NCBI GenBank assembly: GCA_035571275.1
Contig: DATMKQ010000187.1
Location: forward strand, 1-26,550
Direction: 5' to 3'
DNA length: 26,550 nt
DNA from: Trebonia sp035571275
Lineage (GTDB): Bacteria > Actinomycetota > Actinomycetes > Streptosporangiales > Streptosporangiaceae
Made by a program: the position numbers and the translations under genes. The notes below the pieces were generated by a model, which was not told where the DNA came from, made no database searches, and saw only the letters and a program-made list of their open reading frames with translations. Positions 12,944 to 20,164 of this stretch are shown here, in pieces. Within the stretch, counting starts at the first letter, position 1. Each line of letters starts with the position of its first letter.

Positions 12944-14419
12944 TCCCCCGGCGGAACCGGCTGCGGTCTGCTTAGCGGCGCCGAGCGGGCGTCGTCCGCG
13001 GCGTCCGGCCAGCGCCAGCCGGGCGGCGTGGTAGCCGCCCATGCCGTGGACGCCCGCGCCAGGCGGCGTGCTCGCCGAGCACAGGTACACCCCGGGCAGC
13101 GGCGTCGCCCACGGGTGCGGCGATAGCCGGGGCCTGCGGATGAACTGGGTCAGCCCCGCGTAGCCGCCACCGATGTCGCCCCCGACGAGGTTGGGGTTGT
13201 GCCGCTCCAGGGCCGCCGTGTCGTGCGTGACACGGGACAGGATCAGGTCACGGAAGCCGGGCCCGAACCGTTCGATCTGGTTCTCGATCGCGGTGGTCAT
13301 GTCGACCGTGGAACCGTTCGGCACGTGACAGTACGCCCACAGCGCTTGCCGGCCGGCCGGCGCTCGCGACGGGTCCGCCGCGCATGGCTGGACGGCGAGG
13401 ACGTACGGCCGCCGCGGGTGCCGCCCGGCTGCCACCTCGGCCTCACCGGCCGCGATCTGGGCGAGCGTGCCGCCTAGGTGGACGGTGCCCGCTTCGCCGA
13501 CGGCCGGATCGGTCCAGGGCACCGGGGCGGACAGCGCCCAGTCGGCCTTGAACACTCCTGGCCCGTAGCGGAACGCGCCCAGCCGGCGCGCGTATCCGCC
13601 GGGCAGCCTGTCTCCGCACACGGTCAGCACCTGGGCCGGCGTCAGGTCGAGCAGGATCACACCAGCGTTCGGCACGTCGGACAGGTCCCGGACGGGATGG
13701 CCCGACTCCGCCACGCCGCCGAGCTCGGTCAGCCGGCCGACCAGGGCGGCGGCGAGCCGCTGCGCGCCGCCGCGGACCACCGGCCAGCCGGCCTCGTGGG
13801 CGAGCGCCGCGAGCAGCAGACCGTAGCCACCGGTGATCGGCGCGCGCAGGTCCAGCATGGAATGCGCGGCCATCCCCGCGAGCACGGCACGCCCTCGCTC
13901 GCCGCCGAACAAGGCCTTCGCGAGCACGGTGGCCGGCAGCACGCCAAGCGCCCCGTACCTGGCCAGCCGCAACGGGGCGCGCGGTACGGACAGCGGCGAT
14001 AGCAGCGAGTCCACCAGCCCGTAACCGGCGCGCGCGGTGGCGCCTACGCTCTGCCGCCAGGCGAGCGCGTCTCTCGCCGACCCGAGGCCGGCGGCGGTCT
14101 GTGCGACGTCCCTGTGCACTAGCACGGCATCCTGGCCGTCTAGCGGGTGCGCCGCCTGCACCTTCGGGAACGCCCACTCGACCGGGAGGTTGAGCTCACG
14201 GAACGCCCTGGACGCCCGCGCGAGCGGCAGCGCCGTGGCGCAGATGTCGTGCGTGAAGCCGTCCAGGGTCAGCGCCGCGCTGCGCAGCCCGCCGCCGAAC
14301 TCGTCTGCTCCCTCCAACAGCAGCACCCGGAGCCCGGCCTCGGCCAGCGTGATGGCCCCGACCAGCCCGTTCGGCCCCGACCCGACCACCACGGCGTCGA
14401 AGCCGTCTGCTTGCGTCAC
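12920..14419 (-). CDS. Phytoene-dehydrogenase-like FAD oxidoreductase
   Basis: The 499-aa protein opens with a Rossmann dinucleotide motif (VVVGSGPNGLVGAITLAEAGLRVLLLE) and the following GGGLRSAALTLDGFTHD block of COG1233 desaturase-like flavoproteins. It closes with the FAD-binding GVYLCSASTPPGAGVHGMGGYHAARLAL. These enzymes oxidise or isomerise hydrophobic polyenes or related lipids, but the substrate cannot be read from sequence, and no carotenoid genes are nearby. The GTG start at 14419 is chosen because GGAGGAGG lies 5 bases upstream and the FAD motif begins ten residues in. The longer open frame to 14593 crosses two GC hairpins and is unlikely to be coding. It lies upstream of the acyl-CoA dehydrogenase on the same strand and may or may not be co-transcribed. 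Confidence 0.85.
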   Translation of the reverse strand: MTQADGFDAVVVGSGPNGLVGAITLAEAGLRVLLLEGADEFGGGLRSAALTLDGFTHDICATALPLARASRAFRELNLPVEWAFPKVQAAHPLDGQDAVLVHRDVAQTAAGLGSARDALAWRQSVGATARAGYGLVDSLLSPLSVPRAPLRLARYGALGVLPATVLAKALFGGERGRAVLAGMAAHSMLDLRAPITGGYGLLLAALAHEAGWPVVRGGAQRLAAALVGRLTELGGVAESGHPVRDLSDVPNAGVILLDLTPAQVLTVCGDRLPGGYARRLGAFRYGPGVFKADWALSAPVPWTDPAVGEAGTVHLGGTLAQIAAGEAEVAAGRHPRRPYVLAVQPCAADPSRAPAGRQALWAYCHVPNGSTVDMTTAIENQIERFGPGFRDLILSRVTHDTAALERHNPNLVGGDIGGGYAGLTQFIRRPRLSPHPWATPLPGVYLCSASTPPGAGVHGMGGYHAARLALAGRRGRRPLGAAKQTAAGSAGGDATVRSG

Positions 14420-14438
14420 CCGGCCTCCTCCCGGTTGC

Positions 14439-14461
14439 CCCGGGGGGGACGACCCCCCGGG
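14439..14461. repeat. GC-only hairpin 1 in the oxidoreductase leader
   Basis: A 9-bp perfect stem CCCGGGGGG/CCCCCCGGG with a GACGA loop lies 20 bases upstream of the GTG start of the FAD oxidoreductase. It resembles small palindromic elements scattered in actinomycete intergenic regions. As part of an mRNA leader it would strongly hinder ribosome access. Confidence 0.7.
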
Positions 14462-14471
14462 ATCCCCCCGC

Positions 14472-14498
14472 GAATGGGGGGCTCCGCGCCCCCCATTC
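14472..14498. repeat. GC-rich hairpin 2, REP-like palindrome
   Basis: An 11-bp perfect stem GAATGGGGGGC/GCCCCCCATTC closes on a TCCGC loop. The core GGGGGCTCCGC-type palindrome is, from my knowledge of actinomycete genomes, a recurrent intergenic motif. With hairpin 1 it forms a tandem pair between the MFS gene end and the oxidoreductase start, and could act as a terminator of the MFS transcript. Confidence 0.65.
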
Positions 14499-14596
14499 CC
14501 CCGCGCCCGAGCCCCTCCGGGATTCATTACACGCCTATGGGCAGCCACCCTGGTAGGGGACTGCCCACACTGACGTCCGGTGGCAGGTACCACTGG

Positions 14597-16075
14597 TTAG
14601 ACGGGCCGCACGTCCTCGGCCTCAAGTGCCTCGAGTTCCTGGGCCACCGCGACTGCCTCACTGGCCTCAGGAAGCTCACCCTGCGCTGCCGGACGAGGCC
14701 GCAGGCTCACGTAGCTGAGCACGACTCCGACCGCGAGCAGCCCGATCGCCACCCATATTCCGGTGTGGTAGCCGTCGATGAATGCTTGGTGGGCCGGCAC
14801 CCCGACCCGCAGCGCCGACGTCTCCCGGGTGCTCAGCACCGCGCCGATCACCGTGATCCCGAGCAGCCCGGCCACCTCACGTGAGTCGTTGAGCAGGGCC
14901 GAGGCGATGCCCGCCTGGCCGGTCGGCGAGCTTTCAAGAACCTCGTTCGTCAGCGGCACGTTCATCAGCCCGGCGCCGACGCCGAAGAGCAGGAACCCGG
15001 GCATCAGCGAGCCGTATCCGATGCCGACGCCGAGGCGGGCGATCATGATCAGGCCGGCGAGCATGAGCAGCAGCCCGAACGAAACCGTGCGGTGGCCGCC
15101 TATCAGCGCCGTCACCCGCGGCGCGAGCGTCGCCGCGACCGCGATGGTGAGCGCCATGGGCACGAACGCCAGGCCCGCCTTGGTCGGCGAGAACCCGAGG
15201 ATCCGCTGCAGGTACAGCGAGGTGAAGAAGTAGATCCCGAGGATGCCGAACCCCCAGATCATCATCGTCACGATGCCGCCGCTGAACGCGCGGTTCCTGA
15301 AGATGCCCAGCGGCACCATCGGCTGCTGGCCGCGAGCCTCCACGGCCAGGAAGACCGCCCCGGCTAGCGCGGCGACCGCGAAGGATGCCACGATCCGCGG
15401 CGATGTCCAGCCGCTGTCGGGGCCCTCGATCAGCGCGTAGGTGAGTGCGAACAGCGCGAGCGCCGAGATGACGAGCCCGGGTATGTCGAGCCGGCGAGAT
15501 TGCCCTTCCGCCCGCGATTCCGGGACGGACGGGGCCGCGATCGCGAACGTGATTGCCCCGAGCGGAACGTTGATGAGGAAGATCCATCCCCAGTGCACGT
15601 GCTGGCTGATGACACCGCCGATCACCGGGCCGAGCGCGAGGCCGAGCGCGCTGACGGCGCCCCAGACGCCGATCGCCATCGTCCGCTCCCTGACGTCGGT
15701 GAAGACATGCGTGATGATCGCGAGCGCCGCCGGCATCAGCAGCGCCCCGCCGAGTCCCTGCACGGCCCTGGCGCCGATCAGGAAGCCGCCGCTCCCGGCC
15801 AGCCCGGCGGCAAGCGACGAAAGCGTGAAGATGACCAGGCCCGCCAGGAATACCCGGCGTCTGCCATAGATGTCGGCGACCCGGCCGCCGGCGAGCAGCA
15901 GGCCCGCGAGCACCAGCAGGTAGCTGCTCACGATCCACTCCAGGCCGCTGACCGACAGGTGCAGGCTGTGCTGGATCGTCGGGATGGCGACGTTGATCAC
16001 GTTGTTATCGAGATAAGTCATGAGCGTGGCCAGGCTGACCGCGGTCAGCGCCCACCATCGTGCCCTTGCCGTCAC
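14597..16075 (-). CDS. MFS drug exporter, DHA2 (EmrB/QacA) family, 14 helices
   Basis: This 492-aa integral membrane protein is a proton-coupled exporter. It carries motif D1-like YLDNNVINVAIPTIQHSL in helix 1, motif A GGRVADIYGRRRVFLAG between helices 2 and 3, and the antiporter motif C GPVIGGVISQHVHWGWIFLINVPLGA in helix 5. Hydrophobic segments up to the C-terminus fit 14 helices. GTG at 16075 is chosen because a GGAAGGACCGGAG run precedes it and helix 1 starts soon after. The frame is open to 16162 but crosses the operator repeats. It is divergent from a TetR regulator that presumably represses it until the exported compound binds. The substrate is unknown. Confidence 0.88.
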   Translation of the reverse strand: MTARARWWALTAVSLATLMTYLDNNVINVAIPTIQHSLHLSVSGLEWIVSSYLLVLAGLLLAGGRVADIYGRRRVFLAGLVIFTLSSLAAGLAGSGGFLIGARAVQGLGGALLMPAALAIITHVFTDVRERTMAIGVWGAVSALGLALGPVIGGVISQHVHWGWIFLINVPLGAITFAIAAPSVPESRAEGQSRRLDIPGLVISALALFALTYALIEGPDSGWTSPRIVASFAVAALAGAVFLAVEARGQQPMVPLGIFRNRAFSGGIVTMMIWGFGILGIYFFTSLYLQRILGFSPTKAGLAFVPMALTIAVAATLAPRVTALIGGHRTVSFGLLLMLAGLIMIARLGVGIGYGSLMPGFLLFGVGAGLMNVPLTNEVLESSPTGQAGIASALLNDSREVAGLLGITVIGAVLSTRETSALRVGVPAHQAFIDGYHTGIWVAIGLLAVGVVLSYVSLRPRPAAQGELPEASEAVAVAQELEALEAEDVRPV

Positions 16076-16103
16076 GGCTCCGGTCCTTCCCCTGAGGAAC
16101 TTA

Positions 16104-16155
16104 TACGCCGTACCTGTATGCCGTACCTGTATGGCGTTCTTATACGCTGTACATG
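16104..16155. promoter_or_regulatory. Four tandem 13-bp repeats between exporter and TetR gene
   Basis: Units start at 16104, 16117, 16130 and 16143: TACGCCGTACCTG, TATGCCGTACCTG, TATGGCGTTCTTA and TACGCTGTACATG. The core TACG-N-CGTA is itself a palindrome. A perfect further core, TACGACGTA, lies at 16179-16187 over the tetR -10. Helical phasing of 13 bp would place repressors on successive, rotated faces. This is the likely TetR operator array. Confidence 0.7.
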
Positions 16156-16161
16156 TCGTCA

Positions 16162-16191
16162 TTGCCGATCATGACCTGTACGACGTATAGT
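16162..16191 (+). promoter_or_regulatory. Probable tetR promoter giving a leaderless message
   Basis: TTGCCG (16162-16167) and TATAGT (16186-16191) are separated by 18 bases. Transcription would start about 7 bases past the -10, at or next to the GTG at 16198, so no Shine-Dalgarno is needed, and none is seen. The -10 overlaps a TACGACGTA operator core, which predicts autorepression. Confidence 0.5.
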
Positions 16192-16197
16192 TGTCAA

Positions 16198-16905
16198 GTG
16201 ACTTCTCCCGAGCAGTTGGATTCCGCGGCCACACCGGCCCGCGACGAGGGCGAGCGCACCCGGCTGACCAGGTACACGGTGGTCGACCGGGCGCTGCGGC
16301 TCGCGGACGCCGACGGGCTCGACGCGCTCACAATCCGCAAGCTCGCCACCGAACTCGGCGTCACGCCGATGGCGCTGTACTGGCACTTCCGCAGCAAGGA
16401 TGAGCTGCTCGACGGGCTCGCCGAGCGGGTCTGGTCCGAGATCGACACCAACGTGGACGCCGCGGCGCCCTGGCACGCGCAGCTTCGCGGCCTGCTGGAG
16501 TCTCTCCTGCGGGTGCTGCGCGCGCACCCGGCCGCCGCTCCGCTGCTGCTGGAGAGCGAGAAGCAGAACGAGTCCGCGCTGCGCGCGACGGAGATCACCC
16601 TGGAGGTCTTGCGGGCTGCCGGGTTCGACCCCGAGCACGCCAGCGAGATAGCCCGGTCCACGCTGTGGACCGGGCTCACGCTCGTAATGAGCGAGCCGGG
16701 AATTGAAGAGCTGGAGGCGGAAGAGCGGACCGAGTCACAACGCAGGAAGCAGGTCGTGCTCGCGTCCCTGCCGACGGGCCGGTACCCCAGGCTCGTGGAG
16801 TGCGCGATCCCGATGACCGCGTGCGACGACCCGGAATTCCATTACGAGCTGGGGGTCAGCGTGTTCATCGCGGGCGTGCGGGCGATCGCCGCCCAGCTGG
16901 GTTAG
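16198..16905 (+). CDS. TetR-family transcriptional repressor
   Basis: The 235-aa regulator has an N-terminal helix-turn-helix at about residues 25-70 (RYTVVDRALRLADADGLDALTIRKLATELGVTPMALYWHFRSKDELLDGLAERV). The ALYWHFRSKDELLD recognition-helix end fits the subgroup closest to TetR itself. The C-terminal ligand domain is helical and variable. GTG at 16198 is preferred because it sits at the expected transcription start of a good -10. Upstream ATGs at 16153 and 16171 would fall in the promoter. It is divergent from the MFS exporter, is separated from it by tandem operator-like repeats, and most likely represses both genes. The ligand is unknown. Confidence 0.88.
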   Translation: MTSPEQLDSAATPARDEGERTRLTRYTVVDRALRLADADGLDALTIRKLATELGVTPMALYWHFRSKDELLDGLAERVWSEIDTNVDAAAPWHAQLRGLLESLLRVLRAHPAAAPLLLESEKQNESALRATEITLEVLRAAGFDPEHASEIARSTLWTGLTLVMSEPGIEELEAEERTESQRRKQVVLASLPTGRYPRLVECAIPMTACDDPEFHYELGVSVFIAGVRAIAAQLG

Positions 16906-16915
16906 CGGGGCTGGG

Positions 16916-17680
16916 TTAGCTCAGCGGGCGCCGTCCGCCGTAGATGACGTAGTCGAGTTCTTTCCAGTACACATCCACGCCCTCGAACCCGGCCGTGCGC
17001 AGGAAGGCGACCTGCGGGTCCAGCGGGATCATGTAGCGGACGTGATTCTCGTACCTGAACTGCTCCTCGTGGGTCCGGTGGGCCCGCTTTTTCGCGGCGG
17101 AAGGGTCACGCCGGTCGCCGGCCCGCAGCCACGCCTCCTCGACCGCCGGATCCGGCGGCGCGACCGGGTCGTAGTTGAGGTACCAGCCGCCCGGCGCCAG
17201 GTGCTCGAAGATCTCACCGAACAGCGTCTGCTTGCGCTCGTCGTTGAGATGGTGCACCGACAGCGAGCTGATCACCGCGCCCACCGGGACGGGGACCGGC
17301 GCGGGCCAGTCCCCGGCCCGCGTCAGGTCGAACTCGACGTAGGTGTACCTGCCCTCGTACGGAGCGAGTTCGACGATGCCCTGCGCCATCATCTGCGGGG
17401 AGAAGTCCGCCAGGATCGCGTGCGCCGCGGTGAACTGGTCGAGTATGGACCTGGCGGCGGCGCCGGTACCAGCGCCGAGGTCGAGAAACGTGAACGGTTC
17501 GTCCGGGGCGAACGGGAGGAGTTCGGCCATCAGCGCACGGTGCGCCCCGCGGCGGCGTTCCCTGTCATCGCGCGTCGACTTCCAGAAGCTGACGCCGATG
17601 TCGCTCTTCCAGACGGCGGCGTTGGTGTCCTCGGGAGTGGCCGCGGCGGTGTCTTGAGCGGTGTCCTCGGTGTCCGGCAT
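16916..17680 (-). CDS. Class I SAM-dependent methyltransferase
   Basis: The 254-aa protein has a clear Rossmann-fold methyltransferase core. Motif I is FLDLGAGTGAAARSIL (about residues 64-79), followed by the acidic ILADFSPQMM, the post-II strand GAVISSLSVHHLNDE and motif III-like LAPGGWYLNYDPV. An N-terminal 25-residue Thr/Ala/Asp-rich segment is probably flexible. The substrate cannot be deduced. The GGWYLNYDPV...AWLRAGD region resembles small-molecule or tRNA-uridine-type (CmoA-like) methyltransferases only loosely. The gene converges on tetR with 10 bases between stops and diverges from the thioredoxin gene. The Shine-Dalgarno is weak and distant. Confidence 0.85.
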   Translation of the reverse strand: MPDTEDTAQDTAAATPEDTNAAVWKSDIGVSFWKSTRDDRERRRGAHRALMAELLPFAPDEPFTFLDLGAGTGAAARSILDQFTAAHAILADFSPQMMAQGIVELAPYEGRYTYVEFDLTRAGDWPAPVPVPVGAVISSLSVHHLNDERKQTLFGEIFEHLAPGGWYLNYDPVAPPDPAVEEAWLRAGDRRDPSAAKKRAHRTHEEQFRYENHVRYMIPLDPQVAFLRTAGFEGVDVYWKELDYVIYGGRRPLS

Positions 17681-17732
17681 GGAATCGATGCTAGTCCTCA
17701 GGGACGCGGGAATGCTGAGCTGCCAGCGGCGT

Positions 17733-17751
17733 TATACCCACCAGGGGTATA
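17733..17751. promoter_or_regulatory. CsoR/RicR-type operator before the thioredoxin gene
   Basis: TATACCCACCAGGGGTATA is a 7-bp perfect inverted repeat with 5-base spacer and contains exactly TACCC-N5-GGGTA. This is the consensus of copper-sensing CsoR/RicR repressors, and close to that of their persulfide-sensing CstR relatives. It is centred 33 bases upstream of the thioredoxin ATG, where it would cover the promoter. No csoR-like gene is in the window. Confidence 0.75.
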
Positions 17752-17774
17752 CGCCCCCAGATGAAGGGAGATCA

Positions 17775-18152
17775 ATGAGCACGATCGCGCTGACCAGCGA
17801 GACGTTCGAGGAGACAGTCACCAAGCCGGGGATCACGCTCGTCGACTTCTGGGCCTCCTGGTGCGGGCCGTGTCGGATGTTCGGGCCGGTCTTCGAGAAG
17901 GCCAGCGAGACGCACTCCGATGTCACTTTCGGCAAGATCGACACCGAGGACCAGCAGGAGCTCGCCGCGGCGGCCGGGATCACGTCGATCCCCACGCTGA
18001 TGGCGTTCCGCGACGGAGTCCTAGTGTTCCGCCAGCCGGGCGCGCTGCCCGCGGCCAGCCTCGAGCAGCTCATCAAGGCGGTGCGTGACCTGGACATGGA
18101 CGAGGTCCAGGCCGAGGTCGCCCGTCAGCAGGCTGAGCCAGCAGAGCGCTGA
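17775..18152 (+). CDS. trxA: Thioredoxin
   Basis: This 125-aa cytoplasmic disulfide reductase has the active site FWASWCGPCRMF (C30 and C33), the KIDTED strand and the cis-proline SIPTLMAF. An extra C-terminal 15-residue Glu/Ala/Gln-rich helix extends it beyond the usual 105-110 aa. The ATG at 17775 has AGGGAG 6 bases upstream. The longer open frame to 17661 crosses the operator palindrome and is rejected. Expression is probably controlled by a copper- or sulfur-responsive CsoR-family repressor at 17733-17751. This suggests a role in stress caused by metals or reactive sulfur rather than housekeeping. It is monocistronic, with a terminator following. Confidence 0.93.
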   Translation: MSTIALTSETFEETVTKPGITLVDFWASWCGPCRMFGPVFEKASETHSDVTFGKIDTEDQQELAAAAGITSIPTLMAFRDGVLVFRQPGALPAASLEQLIKAVRDLDMDEVQAEVARQQAEPAER

Positions 18153-18162
18153 GACAGTGCTG

Positions 18163-18202
18163 GAGCGGGCACCAGACCCGGGTCAGCCGGGGCCCGCTCT
18201 TT
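18163..18202 (+). terminator. Hairpin terminator after thioredoxin
   Basis: An 8-bp perfect stem GAGCGGGC/GCCCGCTC followed by TTT closes the thioredoxin transcript 10 bases after its stop. The loop holds the palindrome GACCCGGGTC, which could extend the structure. It may also act against the convergent flavin-enzyme gene. Confidence 0.65.
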
Positions 18203-18256
18203 GGAAGTAGCTCGACAGCCAAGGCGCCTGGCCCCGGTCCGCTCATGTACAGCTAG

Positions 18257-19330
18257 CTAGCGCCAGCCCAGAGCCGGGGCCACATGCGTGAGGATCGACT
18301 CGATCACATGAGCGTTGTATTCGACGCCTAGCTGGTTCGGGACCGTGAGCAGCAGGGTATCGGCGGCGGCGATCGCCTCGTCCTCCTTGAGCTGTTCGAT
18401 CAGCTTGTCCGGCTCGGCGGCGTAAGTGCGCCCGAAGATCGCCTCCTGCTCGACGTCGATGAAGCCGATCTGATCCTCGTCCTGATTGCGGGCGCCGAAG
18501 TAGATCCAGTCTTGCTCGTCGGTCAGCGCGAAGATCGAGCGGCTCACCGAGACGCGGGGCGTGCGCTCGTGGCCCGCTTCTTTCCACGCGTCGCGGAAGA
18601 TCTGGATCTGCTCGGCCTGCTGGACGTGGAACGGTTTGTCTGACTCGTGGTCCTTGAGCGTGGAGGACTGCAGGTTCATGCCAAGCTTGGCCGCCCACGC
18701 CGCGGTGGCGTTGGAGCCGGCTCCCCACCAAATCCGGTCGGCCAGGCCCGGCGACTGCGGCTGGATGGCCAGCCCGCCGCTGATGCCGCCGGTGCGTGCC
18801 GGGTCGGTCCGCGCGACGGCGACGCCGCTGACGGCAGCCAGGAAGATCTCCGCCTTGCGTCGCGCGCTGTCGGCAGCGGTCTCCCCCTCCGCGGCCACGT
18901 ACCCGAACGACTCGGCTCCGCGCAGCGCGATCTCCGGTGACCCGCGGCTCACCCCGAGCTCCAGGCGGCCGCCGCTGATCAGGTCCGCCGCGGCGGCTTC
19001 CTCCGCCATGTACAGCGGATTCTCATACCGCAAATCTATGACCGCGGTGCCGATCTCGATGTGGCTCGTCTTGGCCGCGATGGCGGCAAGCAGGGGGAAC
19101 GGCGACGCGAGCTGTCGCTCGAAATGGTGCACCCGGACGAACGCGCCGTCGGCCCCTATCTCCTCGGCAGCCTGCGCCAGCTCGATGGTCTGCAACAGCG
19201 AGTCGGCCGCGGTCCGCGTGCGTGACCCCGCCATGTCCCGCCAGTGCCCGAACGAGAGAAATCCGATCTTCTTCACCTGTGAGTCAGCGTCCTGCGGCGT
19301 ACCGGGATTCCCGGCAGCGACCTGGGCCAT
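18257..19330 (-). CDS. LLM-class flavin-dependent oxidoreductase (luciferase-like)
   Basis: This 357-aa TIM-barrel protein belongs to the bacterial luciferase-like family. It has KKIGFLSFGHWRD at strand 1, AQAAEEIGADGAFVRVHHFERQLASPFPLLAAIAAKTSHIEIGTAVIDLRYENPLYMAEEAAAADLISGGRLELGVSRGSPE in the conserved first half, and DRIWWGAGSNATAAWAAKLGMNL in the second. Such enzymes use FMNH2 or F420 to oxidise small molecules. The cofactor choice cannot be read reliably. ATG at 19330 is used. A GTG at 19276 right before KKIGFLS is a possible alternative, since residues 1-18 are not conserved-looking. It lies 18 bases downstream of the NERD gene on the same strand, so the two may be co-transcribed. Confidence 0.87.
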   Translation of the reverse strand: MAQVAAGNPGTPQDADSQVKKIGFLSFGHWRDMAGSRTRTAADSLLQTIELAQAAEEIGADGAFVRVHHFERQLASPFPLLAAIAAKTSHIEIGTAVIDLRYENPLYMAEEAAAADLISGGRLELGVSRGSPEIALRGAESFGYVAAEGETAADSARRKAEIFLAAVSGVAVARTDPARTGGISGGLAIQPQSPGLADRIWWGAGSNATAAWAAKLGMNLQSSTLKDHESDKPFHVQQAEQIQIFRDAWKEAGHERTPRVSVSRSIFALTDEQDWIYFGARNQDEDQIGFIDVEQEAIFGRTYAAEPDKLIEQLKEDEAIAAADTLLLTVPNQLGVEYNAHVIESILTHVAPALGWR

Positions 19331-19348
19331 TCCGCGGACCGCCGGGGG

Positions 19349-20083
19349 TCACTTCGGGCGCCGGCGGCCATCGTGGAAGTGGTGGTCTCGCTCGATCAGG
19401 CTCGCGACCTGGGTGAGCCGACCGGGTGTGAGCTCGAGCCGGGACTGCCCCACCAGATCGATGATGTGCCGCGATGAGGTGGTCACCTGGACGGTAGCGT
19501 TGCGCTGGCCGCCGATCCGCGACCGCGGATGGTTGAGGATGACGATCCTCTTTATCCGCACCTGCTGCCCGCGGCTGCGCAGGAACCTCTCCAGTTCGTC
19601 CGCCGGCTCGTTGAGCTGCACGCTCGGCGAACGCCCGGTGCGATCCTCGACGCGCCCCTGCCCGACCCGGTTTCCCCAGCGATCGAACCTGTCGAATTGC
19701 CAGTCGTCGCCGCTGATGTACACGGTGGCGTTGTGATACTTGACCTCGACCGCGAACAGGCCACGGGGGCCGACCAGCAAGTGGTCGATCTCCCCGCGGG
19801 CGTTGCGGTAGCCGCGGAACAGTACCCACTCATCGCCGAGCACCGCGCCCAGTTCGGTCGCTACTAGCTGCTCCCCGGCCCGTCCCGCCGCGATCGACTC
19901 CTCCTGGGCCGACGGGACGCCTGTCGGGGCAGCCGGGCGCGGAACCTTCCTGCGCCCCGCCCACGCCGCGAACACCGAGCGGATCCGGGCCCACCACCGG
20001 TTGCTCGCGCGCGCCTGGCCTCGCCGCGTACGAGCCTCCCGCAGCAGCGTGCCAGGGTGATCTGACAGTTGGATCACCCGCAT
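19349..20083 (-). CDS. NERD-domain (nuclease-related) protein
   Basis: The 244-aa protein has a basic N-terminus of about 50 residues and then a nuclease-related domain: GRAGEQLVATEL (E71), GEIDHLLVGPRGLFAVEVKYHN (D100, E113, K115) and a downstream NEPADELERFLRSR helix with RIVILNHPRSRI strand. The D...ExK arrangement is that of the PD-(D/E)XK nuclease fold, so catalytic residues appear intact. NERD proteins are suspected of DNA processing but their biochemical role is poorly known. GGAGGGG stands 7 bases before the ATG. No helicase or kinase domain is fused, unlike many family members. The flavin-enzyme gene follows closely on the same strand. Confidence 0.85.
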   Translation of the reverse strand: MRVIQLSDHPGTLLREARTRRGQARASNRWWARIRSVFAAWAGRRKVPRPAAPTGVPSAQEESIAAGRAGEQLVATELGAVLGDEWVLFRGYRNARGEIDHLLVGPRGLFAVEVKYHNATVYISGDDWQFDRFDRWGNRVGQGRVEDRTGRSPSVQLNEPADELERFLRSRGQQVRIKRIVILNHPRSRIGGQRNATVQVTTSSRHIIDLVGQSRLELTPGRLTQVASLIERDHHFHDGRRRPK

Positions 20084-20164
20084 GGTGCGACCCCTCCGTG
20101 CCGTGGACCCACGACATCAGATTGCCATGCCGTCAGTTAATTGCCATGCCCAAAATCGCCCCGC

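Noticed and set aside
11789..13126. Plus-strand frames of 445 and 326 codons opposite the acyl-CoA dehydrogenase
   Set aside because: Both are antisense to a well-supported gene and have shadow-like composition.
14420..14593. N-terminal extension of the FAD oxidoreductase
   Set aside because: The open frame crosses two GC hairpins, encodes Gly/Pro/Arg-rich sequence, and the GTG at 14419 has a perfect ribosome site.
18561..19736. Plus-strand 391-codon frame across the flavin enzyme and NERD genes
   Set aside because: It spans two real minus-strand genes and their gap, with no recognisable domain.
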